Shown: one piece after another, positions 1 through 6,393 of the stretch | How the letters are laid out: the number at the start of each line of letters is the position of its first letter | How positions within the stretch are numbered: the stretch's first letter is position 1 | DNA from: Bacteroidota bacterium | GTDB taxonomy: Bacteria; Bacteroidota; Bacteroidia; Flavobacteriales; Flavobacteriaceae | NCBI GenBank assembly: GCA_004356305.1 | Contig: SMXJ01000084.1 | Coordinates: forward strand, 1 to 8,176 | Length of the DNA stretch: 8,176 nucleotides | Direction: 5' to 3' | Translations under genes and position numbers: made by a program | The notes under the pieces: model-generated | What the model was told of the DNA's origin: nothing | The model's database searches: none | Seen by the model: only the letters and a program-made list of their open reading frames with translations

Positions 1-768
1 GTACATCCATCGGTTGTATTTGGTATTGTCGTGCTTTAAACTATCGAGTGCCTTTAAAGGATCTTTAATATTTGTGGTCTTATAAAAGTCGATGTAGAGT
101 TCAAAACGGGTTAAAATTCTTGGAACCCAGTGAAGTGTATCCAAGTGTTCTTCAGAAATATAATCGTACGTCTGAATCGTATCTTTTTTCTTGAATAGAG
201 GGTTGAATAATTTGATCAAAGAATCCACTTCTTTTGGATTGGGAATGTTTTCGAGCCCCGGAATGGAATCTACCGGAATTCCCTTCGCTCTTAAAATAGA
301 ATTATAGGAAACGGTATCTGTTGGGGTCGTGAATATCCTAATATTATCTCCGGTGGGACCCAGCTCTAAATTCGGTCCGTTCCCATTTTTACTAAATCTA
401 TTGTCCGTTGCGGAGAACGATGAGATAATTCCCGACAGCAAAAAATAGATGATCGAAACGCTCAAAAAGAACCGAAATGGATTAGCATACGTCAGTCGCT
501 TTCCGTCTACATAATTCCGTGTTATGGTACCCGGTCGAAACAACAGATCTTTCAATGTATGTCTAAAACGTGAGTCGTAGGTTATGATGCTTCCAATAAA
601 TTCGCCGAAAAAGTCCTTTAATACAAGGCTTTTAGTAGTGTTGAGTTGCCCACAGTAGGAGCAATAAACGTCGGTCAGTTCCAACGTATTGCTGCAGTTG
701 AGGCATTCGGGTCCTCGAAATTTGGCTGCTTTTCGGCCAACGGTCTTTTTCGGTAGTTGGTTAGTCAT
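1..768 (-). CDS. DUF3667 domain-containing membrane protein, partial (C-terminus off the left edge)
   Basis: This is an open frame of 256 codons that runs off the left edge without a stop. The start is the ATG at 768-766; an in-frame TAA at 780-778 excludes any longer start. Residues 22-25 (CLNC) and 36-39 (CSYC, followed by GQ) form two CxxC knuckles that look like a small zinc ribbon. Next comes a conserved-looking block with RPGTITRNYVDGKR (residues 78-91) and NPFRFFLS (96-103), leading into one membrane segment at about 99-118. A hydrophilic stretch of at least 130 residues follows. The order CxxC pair, RPG..YxxGKR, PFRF and membrane segment is the signature I associate with DUF3667, common in Bacteroidota and of unknown function. 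More membrane segments may lie in the missing C-terminal part. It lies 135 bp downstream of the plug gene on the same strand. I saw no good promoter in the gap, so read-through from the plug gene is possible. The family call is by recall, not by a profile search. Confidence 0.82.
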   Translation of the reverse strand, partial: MTNQLPKKTVGRKAAKFRGPECLNCSNTLELTDVYCSYCGQLNTTKSLVLKDFFGEFIGSIITYDSRFRHTLKDLLFRPGTITRNYVDGKRLTYANPFRFFLSVSIIYFLLSGIISSFSATDNRFSKNGNGPNLELGPTGDNIRIFTTPTDTVSYNSILRAKGIPVDSIPGLENIPNPKEVDSLIKLFNPLFKKKDTIQTYDYISEEHLDTLHWVPRILTRFELYIDFYKTTNIKDPLKALDSLKHDNTKYNRWMY

Positions 769-903
769 ATCGTAAATTTAAGGAAACTTCCTCATAGTAT
801 GACTGTCCGCTAAATATCCTTCAGATCCATGGGAAGCATTTTGAAGATTAACTTTGTATTGGGACTTGTACTCACTCCTACTGAATGAAAAGTGCGACAA
901 AAA

Positions 904-2154
904 TTAATTGGTAATTATACTGGAATTAGATTTACCATAACCTATGATGCGGTCATATCTTTCCCCGGGGCCTCGGTAGTAGACCACTACGGTATAGTCG
1001 TTTTCGGTTTCCCAATAGTCACCGCCAATGGTTCCCTCATCTACACTGCCATCCCGATCCACCAATACAAACCGATAGTTGTAAAATCCTTGTTTAAATA
1101 AACGACTGGTTCGGTACGAATCACTGATCTCATCGTAGCTCAAATAAGTGCTTTCGTCTATGCACCAATTGTTGAAACTACCGTAGATATGAATTTCTTT
1201 ATCTCCTATATCCTCGAAATACTGGAAGTTAAAGTGTATACGAACGTATTCAGCCTGGATGTTATGATTTTTGAATCTGGCGGAACGCACTACAAAATCG
1301 CCGTTGATATCGGGATAATAAGTATAGAGTGCATTTGCACGTGAACCACGGGTGTAAAGAAAGTGCTCATAAATGTCGGTTAATTCCACTCTTCGAATGC
1401 TAATATTACCACCGAGTAGCTTCGAACTGTCAAAGTTTAAAAACTCGTTTCCTCCCCAAAAGGAAGATTCAAGATCATATCTATATATTAGCTTGCTTCC
1501 AATCGTATATTGAGGTTTTAGATCGGTAATGGCACTTTTAAGATTGTTATTTTGTAAAACAAGGGTTTTTACATTTTCTTTAGGATTGATCAATAATTCA
1601 CCGGGAGAATCGATAGTGAAATAAACGCTCTGTTTGGAGTTGATATATTTAAAAGTCCTGGATCTTTTTATATCCACAGCCACTTTCACTTCGTTTAGCA
1701 TGACCATGAATTTTCGGGTAAAAACGAGATCACCGTCATAATTATAAATACTCAAAAGATAGTTACCACTTTTTAGAACACCCCGGGTGTCCACATTCGG
1801 TATTCTTAATGTATAGTGAGAATATAATTGAAGGGAATTCAGTGAATTTTCATAGTTCACAATGCGAATATCATCAAATCCATCGAGATATTCTCCTTTT
1901 GAAAGGTCACTTGGGGTCCAATCAAAATCGTGGTGGGTGATCCTGTAGTAGTAATCTGCTTCATCGCCAATGATGTCGTCAAAAGAAAGCTCTAATGATT
2001 CGCCCAAACGAATAATAGGTAATTTACTCTGTTGTGCGCCACCTCGGAATTGGATGGTTCGAATATGATAAGGTTCAATTTTTTCGATGAACTGTGCTTC
2101 AGAAGAAAAAAAGTATCCCAAGGTTAAAAACAACAATAGCGTCTTGTTCAGCAT
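904..2154 (-). CDS. type IX secretion system plug-family protein (DUF5103)
   Basis: This encodes a 416-residue exported protein. I chose the ATG at 2154-2152 because the frame extends upstream only to a TTG at 2187, and the ATG version starts with a clean signal peptide: Lys4, a hydrophobic core at about residues 5-16, and SSEA-Q at 17-21 with likely signal peptidase I cleavage after A20. There is no lipobox cysteine. The mature protein appears mostly beta-strand. The N-terminal part (from about IEPYHIRTIQFRGG) matches my recollection of the first plug domain (formerly DUF5103). The C-terminal part contains a strand pattern with IHIYGSFNNW, similar to an E-set or carbohydrate-binding-like fold, and the protein ends near a RGPGERYDRIIGYG segment. 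In Flavobacterium johnsoniae a protein of this family blocks the periplasmic mouth of the SprA translocon when PorV is not bound, so a periplasmic role in T9SS gating is the expected function. No other T9SS gene is visible. The gene diverges from nqrA. I found no convincing consensus promoter for it. Confidence 0.85.
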   Translation of the reverse strand: MLNKTLLLFLTLGYFFSSEAQFIEKIEPYHIRTIQFRGGAQQSKLPIIRLGESLELSFDDIIGDEADYYYRITHHDFDWTPSDLSKGEYLDGFDDIRIVNYENSLNSLQLYSHYTLRIPNVDTRGVLKSGNYLLSIYNYDGDLVFTRKFMVMLNEVKVAVDIKRSRTFKYINSKQSVYFTIDSPGELLINPKENVKTLVLQNNNLKSAITDLKPQYTIGSKLIYRYDLESSFWGGNEFLNFDSSKLLGGNISIRRVELTDIYEHFLYTRGSRANALYTYYPDINGDFVVRSARFKNHNIQAEYVRIHFNFQYFEDIGDKEIHIYGSFNNWCIDESTYLSYDEISDSYRTSRLFKQGFYNYRFVLVDRDGSVDEGTIGGDYWETENDYTVVVYYRGPGERYDRIIGYGKSNSSIITN

Positions 2155-2209
2155 AGACCAGTAAATTTTGCGGTTAAAGATAAACAATTTTTGTGCCTAA
2201 AATTAAAGG

Positions 2210-2240
2210 GAAAATAACACGGTTTTATTTTCACGAAAAT
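2210..2240. repeat. AT-rich inverted-repeat cluster in the divergent control region
   Basis: GAAAATAA (2210-2217) is mirrored by TTATTTTC (2225-2232) with a 7-nt spacer. The right arm is reused in a second perfect inverted repeat, ATTTTC-AC-GAAAAT, at 2227-2240. GAAAAT therefore occurs three times in alternating orientation within 31 bp. It lies between the divergent plug and nqrA genes, 15 bp upstream of the putative -33 region of the proximal nqr promoter, where an operator could act on either gene. AT-rich chance repeats are common, so the regulatory reading is inference. Confidence 0.35.
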
Positions 2241-2254
2241 TACTTCCATTTATT

Positions 2255-2284
2255 ATGGGATACGCGTTTTAATCATTAAATTTG
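2255..2284 (+). promoter_or_regulatory. candidate promoter P1 of the nqr operon (TAnnTTTG type)
   Basis: TAAATTTG at 2277-2284 is an exact match to the Bacteroidota -7 consensus TAnnTTTG. The -33 position is weak: only ATG at 2255-2257 with a 19-bp spacer, against the preferred TTG. Transcription would begin near 2289-2292 and leave a leader of about 57 nt before nqrA. This is the only perfect -7 match I found correctly oriented in the divergent region. Confidence 0.6.
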
Positions 2285-2309
2285 CGTTCCCAAAATCTGA
2301 GTAAATTTC
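2281..2309 (+). promoter_or_regulatory. candidate second promoter P2 overlapping P1
   Basis: TTTG at 2281-2284 could serve as a -33 element, followed by a 17-bp spacer and TAAATTTC at 2302-2309, one base away from the TAnnTTTG consensus. The TTTG is also the 3' half of the P1 -7 box, so the two promoters would be mutually exclusive. The start would fall near 2314-2317, giving a leader of about 32 nt. This is weaker evidence than for P1. Confidence 0.3.
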
Positions 2310-2321
2310 AGTAGGGGAATT

Positions 2322-2328
2322 AAGGAGA
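2322..2328 (+). promoter_or_regulatory. Shine-Dalgarno-like AAGGAGA, unusually far from the nqrA start
   Basis: AAGGAGA is a good anti-SD match, but the GGAG ends 20 nt before the nqrA ATG at 2348, more than the usual 5-10 nt. A small inverted repeat, AATAC-AA-GTATT (2334-2345), lies exactly between the two. An in-frame TAA at 2333-2335 and the lack of start codons in between rule out an earlier start. It could be a true site brought closer by folding, or simply unused, because Bacteroidota translation often does not depend on SD pairing. Confidence 0.35.
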
Positions 2329-2347
2329 ATTTTAATACAAGTATTCT

Positions 2348-3700
2348 ATGTCCAAAGACATTAAGATTAGAAAAGGTCTTAATATTCGATTAAAAGGCGA
2401 AGCAGAAAAAACTCTTTCCAATGCACCACGGTCTCGTACCTTCGCCATCAGACCTGAAGACTTCCATCTCATAATCCCAAAAATGGTTATAAAAGAGGGA
2501 GCGAAAGTAGAAGCCGGAGACATTTTATTTTATTCAAAATCACAAGAAGAAATCAAGTTCGTTTCTCCGGTGAGTGGTACCCTTACCGAAATTGAAAGAG
2601 GGGCAAAACGAGTGATCACCAAGATCACAATCGAAGCAGACCGTCAGGATATGTATAAGGATTTCGGGATTGTCGATCCGGATACTACGAGTCCCGGTGA
2701 CCTCAAAAAACATCTGTTGAATTCGGGTTGCTGGCCATTCATAAAACAACGTCCGTATGACATGATAGCAAATCCGGATATTGTACCTAAAGCGATTTTT
2801 ATTTCAGGATTCAATACGGCTCCTTTGGCAGCCGATCTTGATTTTACCCTTCAAGGTAAAGAGAAACAATTACAAGCCGCGGTTACGGCATTGAGTAAAT
2901 TAACCGATGGCGCTGTACATGTTTCCGTGCGAACTGGACAGGGTTCTCCATTTAGTGGATTGAAAGATATAAGCTTACATAACTTCAGTGGTCCGCATCC
3001 TGCCGGTAACGTCGGAACCCAAATTGCCAAACTCGATCCGGTAAATAAGGGCGAAACCGTTTGGACGGTGGCTGCTCAGGATCTGGTTATTATCGGTGAG
3101 TTGATCATAAGTGGAAAATTTAATACTGATAGAGTTATAGCCTTAGCGGGTTCTTCAGTAAAAACTCCTAAATATTACAATACCAAAATTGGTGCTGAGG
3201 TTTCCACCTTTGTTAATGATTCGGGTCTTTCTGAAGATAACTCAAGATTGATAAGCGGAGATGTATTGACAGGAACAAAGATATCGCCAAAAGATCATTT
3301 GGGATATTACGATAATACGGTAAGTGTTATTCCTGAGGGGGATGATTATGAGTTCTTTGGTTGGGCCATGCCTGTTTTCAAGAAAATATCTCCATCAAGG
3401 GCTTTGACTTTTTCCTGGATGTTTCCGAAGAAAAAATACGACTTAAATACCAACACCAATGGGGAGCACCGGGCCTTCGTTTTGACCGGAAACTATGAAG
3501 AAGTCTTCCCAATGGATATTTATCCGTTGCAAATATTGAAAGCCTGTTTGGTGAAAGACCTCGATGCCATGGAAGCACTTGGAATGTACGAAGTAGCTCC
3601 CGAAGATTTTTCATTGACCGAATTTATTTGTGTGTCCAAACAACCGCATCAGCAAATTATACGAGAAGGACTGGACTTAATGTATAAAGAAATAGGATAA
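2348..3700 (+). CDS. nqrA: Na+-translocating NADH:quinone reductase subunit A
   Basis: NqrA is the cytoplasm-facing subunit of Na+-NQR and is related to RnfC. The 450-residue product matches the usual length of about 446. It begins MSKDIKIRKGLNI, typical of the family. Residues around 30-95 form a biotinyl/lipoyl-like barrel-sandwich domain (IKEGAKVEAGDIL, then SPVSGTLTEIERG). The middle contains the Rossmann-like region with SGCWPFIKQRPYD near 127-139 and the conserved FSGPHPAGNVG loop near 213-223, followed by the SLBB region and the C-terminal domain. No membrane segment or signal peptide is visible, as expected. It is first in the operon, downstream of the candidate promoters, and 4 nt from nqrB. 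NqrA has been implicated in ubiquinone binding, but its exact role is debated. I see no lesion or odd residue. Confidence 0.97.
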   Translation: MSKDIKIRKGLNIRLKGEAEKTLSNAPRSRTFAIRPEDFHLIIPKMVIKEGAKVEAGDILFYSKSQEEIKFVSPVSGTLTEIERGAKRVITKITIEADRQDMYKDFGIVDPDTTSPGDLKKHLLNSGCWPFIKQRPYDMIANPDIVPKAIFISGFNTAPLAADLDFTLQGKEKQLQAAVTALSKLTDGAVHVSVRTGQGSPFSGLKDISLHNFSGPHPAGNVGTQIAKLDPVNKGETVWTVAAQDLVIIGELIISGKFNTDRVIALAGSSVKTPKYYNTKIGAEVSTFVNDSGLSEDNSRLISGDVLTGTKISPKDHLGYYDNTVSVIPEGDDYEFFGWAMPVFKKISPSRALTFSWMFPKKKYDLNTNTNGEHRAFVLTGNYEEVFPMDIYPLQILKACLVKDLDAMEALGMYEVAPEDFSLTEFICVSKQPHQQIIREGLDLMYKEIG

Positions 3701-3704
3701 CGCT

Positions 3705-4910
3705 ATGGGATTGAAACATAAATTACATAGGCTAAAAGAAAAATACAAGGGCAAGAAAATGGCGCCCGCGTTCAACGCATTGCATACCTTTTTGTATTTA
3801 CCAAACCTCACAACGCATTCCGGTGGCCACATTCGAGCAGCGGATGATCTGAAACGGACGATGAACATTGTGATAATGGCTTTGTTGCCTTGTTTGATCT
3901 TCGGAATATATAACGCCGGATACCAACATTACCTCGCTTTAGGAGATATTCAGGCAGCTACCGGTTTCTTCAGTCCGGAGTTTTGGTCGATGGAAAACTT
4001 TAGTCTGGGAGCCTGGAAAGTACTTCCGTTAGTATTGATATCCTATGGAGTTGGTCTGGGAGTGGAGTTTTTATTCGCTGTGATCAAAGGGCATGAGGTA
4101 GAAGAAGGATATTTGGTAACCGGAATGTTGGTTCCCTTAATCGTACCTATCGATATTCCATTATGGATGTTGACCGTGGCTGTGATCTTTGGAGTGGTAA
4201 TTGGGAAAGAAGTATTTGGTGGTACCGGAATGAATATTCTAAACCCAGCCTTAACTATACGTGCTTTCTTGTTCTTCGCCTATCCCACCTGGATGAGTGG
4301 AGATAAAGTATGGGTGAGCGGTGCTGTTGAATCCATAGGCCAACCCGATGCGATCTCCGGTGAAACTATTTTGGGAAGTTTAGCGCAGGGTAATTCTTTT
4401 GGATATGATATAATGGATATGTTCTATGGGTTTATCCCGGGTTCCGTAGGAGAGACCTCTACCTTATTGATTTTGTTGGGAGGCTTGTTCTTAATATTTA
4501 CGAAGATAGGAAGCTGGCGTATTATGCTTTCATCTGTATTGGGTGCCCTTGGAATGGGACTCATATTTAATGGTGTTATTTCTGCGGAATGGATTGGTGA
4601 GAACAGCAAATTTTTCAGCTTGATGAATACCGAATTTTGGCAGCACCTGCTAATTGGGGGTCTGGCCTTTGGTATTGTCTATATGGCGACAGATCCTGTA
4701 ACGGCGTCTCAAACCAACAAGGGTAAATGGATCTATGGAATTATGATCGGGGTTCTTTCGGTGACGATACGTGTATTCAACCCGGCATATCCGGAAGGAG
4801 TGATGCTGGCCATTTTATTGATGAACGTGTTTGCGCCCACCATCGATCACTATGTGCTTCAGGGAAACATTAAGAAAAGAGCAAAACGTATAAAAGTTAA
4901 AACTATATAA
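3705..4910 (+). CDS. nqrB: Na+-translocating NADH:quinone reductase subunit B
   Basis: NqrB is the large polytopic membrane subunit, carrying covalent FMN and forming the core of the Na+ path. The product is 401 residues, slightly shorter than the Vibrio cholerae protein (about 415). A basic N-terminal segment precedes many membrane helices, the first at about 53-70. Family landmarks are VDLKR-like ADDLKR (46-51), KEVFGGTGMNILNPAL (from about 168), ATDPVTAS and NPAYPEGVMLAIL near the C-terminus. The FMN-attachment region reads DAISGET (215-221), so the acceptor is T221, equivalent to Vibrio T236. The residue before it is Glu220, where the usual flavinylation motif has Ala. An AGGA at 3694-3697 inside the nqrA end may serve as ribosome binding site, 7 nt before the ATG. 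It is followed by nqrC after 2 nt. Flavin attachment would need ApbE, encoded outside the window. Confidence 0.97.
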   Translation: MGLKHKLHRLKEKYKGKKMAPAFNALHTFLYLPNLTTHSGGHIRAADDLKRTMNIVIMALLPCLIFGIYNAGYQHYLALGDIQAATGFFSPEFWSMENFSLGAWKVLPLVLISYGVGLGVEFLFAVIKGHEVEEGYLVTGMLVPLIVPIDIPLWMLTVAVIFGVVIGKEVFGGTGMNILNPALTIRAFLFFAYPTWMSGDKVWVSGAVESIGQPDAISGETILGSLAQGNSFGYDIMDMFYGFIPGSVGETSTLLILLGGLFLIFTKIGSWRIMLSSVLGALGMGLIFNGVISAEWIGENSKFFSLMNTEFWQHLLIGGLAFGIVYMATDPVTASQTNKGKWIYGIMIGVLSVTIRVFNPAYPEGVMLAILLMNVFAPTIDHYVLQGNIKKRAKRIKVKTI

Positions 4911-4912
4911 TT

Positions 4913-5665
4913 ATGGCGATCAATACGGATAAAAATAGTTACACCATCTTATTTGCGGTTATTATGGTGTTGGTGGTAGGTTCTTTGTTGGCAGGATTTG
5001 CAAGTGGATTAAAACCAAGGATACTGGCAAATGAACGTTTTGAGAAACAACAAAACATACTTTATACTTTGGGAGTGAACAATAATGAAGGCCCCAATGA
5101 TGTGGAGTTTATTTCCACCGATATTGTTGAGGCCGAATTTAAAAAATACATCACCAGACAAATTGTGATCGAAGGAGACAAAGAGACCGATAACGATCAA
5201 GCCTACCTTATCGACATAAAGAAAGAGGCTAAAAAAGCGAAGAAATCGGATTATACCCGAAGATTACCATTATTTATCGGTGAGATAAACGGGAAGGAAA
5301 TTTACGTTGTTCCGGTTCGTGGAAAAGGACTTTGGGATGCCATATGGGGATTTATCGCCATGGATAAAACGATGACCATTCACGGAGTTTATTTCGACCA
5401 CAAGGGAGAAACACCGGGACTAGGTGCTGTGATCAATCAACGTTTCTTTATGGATGATTTTGCAGGAGAGAGTTTTATGCTTAACGGCTCTTTCAAAGGT
5501 ATTACTGTAACCAAAGGTAACAACGATCCAAAGAACTTAGATAAAACAGATCAAGAAGTAGATGCTTTGGCGGGGGCGACAATTACCGGAGACGGTTTGA
5601 GCGCTATGTTGAAAAAGGATATCAAGATGTATCTCCCTTACTTTAAAAAATTAAACGAACGATAG
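4913..5665 (+). CDS. nqrC: Na+-translocating NADH:quinone reductase subunit C (FMN-carrying)
   Basis: NqrC is a single-pass membrane protein whose soluble FMN-binding domain carries covalent FMN and passes electrons between the NqrD/E iron-sulfur centre and NqrB. The 250-residue product has one hydrophobic helix at about 11-33 (TILFAVIMVLVVGSLLAGFA), then the soluble domain. Landmarks are GKGLWDAIWGFIAMD, the KGETPGLGAVI loop and the C-terminal flavinylation motif DALAGAT (217-223), giving T223 as FMN acceptor, equivalent to Vibrio T225. The position usually Ser or Thr is Ala220 here. A charged Lys/Glu-rich stretch lies at about 80-115. The gene sits 2 nt after nqrB and 1 nt before nqrD, with no clear Shine-Dalgarno sequence, which suggests coupled translation. 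Confidence 0.97.
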   Translation: MAINTDKNSYTILFAVIMVLVVGSLLAGFASGLKPRILANERFEKQQNILYTLGVNNNEGPNDVEFISTDIVEAEFKKYITRQIVIEGDKETDNDQAYLIDIKKEAKKAKKSDYTRRLPLFIGEINGKEIYVVPVRGKGLWDAIWGFIAMDKTMTIHGVYFDHKGETPGLGAVINQRFFMDDFAGESFMLNGSFKGITVTKGNNDPKNLDKTDQEVDALAGATITGDGLSAMLKKDIKMYLPYFKKLNER

Positions 5666-5666
5666 G

Positions 5667-6314
5667 ATGAGATTATTATCTAAAAAAGACAGCAGGTTAA
5701 TACTAGACCCATTAGCGGATAACAACCCGATTACCATTCAGGTATTGGGGGTTTGTTCTGCCCTTGCGATCACCGCACAGTTGAAACCATCAATAGTGAT
5801 GGCGATCTCGGTAATTTTTGTATTGGGTATTGGGAATGTGGTGATTTCATTGTTGCGAAATATCATTCCATCGAAAATTAGAATCATTGTACAGCTAATC
5901 ATTGTGGCAGCATTGGTAATTATGGTAGACCAAGTGTTGAAAGCGTTTGCTTATACATTGAGTAAAGAACTTTCTGTATTTATTGGTTTGATCATTACCA
6001 ACTGTATTATTATGGGACGTTTTGAAGCCTTTGCATTGGGTAACGGGCCATGGCGTTCATTTCTTGACGGAGTTGGGAATGCCTTAGGTTATGGTGTGAT
6101 CTTGATCATTGTGGGATTCTTCAGAGAATTATTAGGGTCGGGCACACTTTTCGGATTTAAAGTTTTAGGTGATTCTGTGGAAAAAACCGGTTTGTACGCC
6201 ATTGGATACGAAAATAATGGTTTTATGGTATTGCCACCTATGGCTTTGATCGTAGTAGGAATCATTATCTGGGTTCAACGAAGTAGGAATAAAGAATTAA
6301 TTGAAGAGCATTAA
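5667..6314 (+). CDS. nqrD: Na+-translocating NADH:quinone reductase subunit D
   Basis: NqrD is a six-helix-type membrane subunit that pairs with NqrE in pseudo-twofold symmetry and is related to RnfE. The 215-residue product is close to the usual 210. It starts with a cytosolic-type N-terminus (SKKDSRLILDPLADNNP) and then helices. C30 in QVLGVCSALA and C113 in ITNCIIMGRFEAFA match the Vibrio C29/C112 pair that ligates the intramembrane Fe-S centre together with NqrE. Other landmarks are GNGPWRSFLDGVGNALGY and FFRELLGSGTLFG. The start ATG is 1 nt after the nqrC stop. The next gene is separated by an unusual 79-nt repeat-rich spacer, unlike every other junction in this operon. Confidence 0.97.
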   Translation: MRLLSKKDSRLILDPLADNNPITIQVLGVCSALAITAQLKPSIVMAISVIFVLGIGNVVISLLRNIIPSKIRIIVQLIIVAALVIMVDQVLKAFAYTLSKELSVFIGLIITNCIIMGRFEAFALGNGPWRSFLDGVGNALGYGVILIIVGFFRELLGSGTLFGFKVLGDSVEKTGLYAIGYENNGFMVLPPMALIVVGIIIWVQRSRNKELIEEH

Positions 6315-6390
6315 GTAGATATGATACAATAGATGTGAGAGGTAGGATGTAAGAAGTCTATAATCTAATGTCTATTATCTAAAATCTAGT
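6314..6390 (+). repeat. degenerate heptanucleotide repeat tract between nqrD and nqrE
   Basis: The spacer divides into eleven 7-nt units that stay in register from the last base of the nqrD stop to 3 nt before the nqrE ATG. The last five units (starting at 6356, 6363, 6370, 6377 and 6384) all fit RTCTA followed by two bases, mostly A or T. The first six are looser; those at 6314, 6328 and 6342 resemble RNTAGAT, the reverse-complement sense. The two halves can pair: 6328-6336 with 6368-6376 gives nine consecutive pairs, two of them G-U. I see no promoter consensus, Shine-Dalgarno sequence or coding frame. I recall similar TCTA-type heptad tracts in intergenic DNA of flavobacteria, but this was not searched. 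Confidence 0.7.
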
Positions 6391-6393
6391 ATT

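Noticed and set aside
781..792. Palindrome AGGAA-AC-TTCCT upstream of the DUF3667 gene, considered as terminator or operator
   Set aside because: The 2-nt loop is too small for a stable full-length RNA hairpin, no U-tract follows in either direction, and a 5-bp arm is expected by chance.
778..795. Five-codon upstream ORF (ATG to TAA, peptide MRKFP) just before the DUF3667 start, in the same frame
   Set aside because: Too short to distinguish from chance; there is no evidence of a leader-peptide role.
849..856. TAACTTTG, an exact -7 consensus on the plus strand in the gap between the two minus-strand genes
   Set aside because: No TTG-like -33 element lies 17-23 bp upstream, and the only thing downstream is antisense to the plug gene. 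A chance match is likely in AT-rich DNA.
892..1101. 69-codon plus-strand frame opposite the end of the plug gene
   Set aside because: It is antisense to a well-supported gene and shows no recognisable protein features.
2155..2187. Longer plug-protein start at the TTG codon (2187-2185), adding 11 residues
   Set aside because: It would need a rare start codon and puts FIFNRKIYWS before an already complete signal peptide that begins at an ATG.
3378..3614. 78-codon minus-strand frame inside nqrA, and similar short antisense frames at 2332-2523, 2540-2749, 3677-3868, 4424-4609, 5009-5200 and 7492-7731
   Set aside because: All are antisense to intact nqr genes and lack domain-like sequence, so they are frame shadows.
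6315..6393. CRISPR-like array in the nqrD-nqrE gap
   Set aside because: The repeat unit is only 7 nt with no spacers between units, so it is a tandem microsatellite-like tract rather than a CRISPR array.
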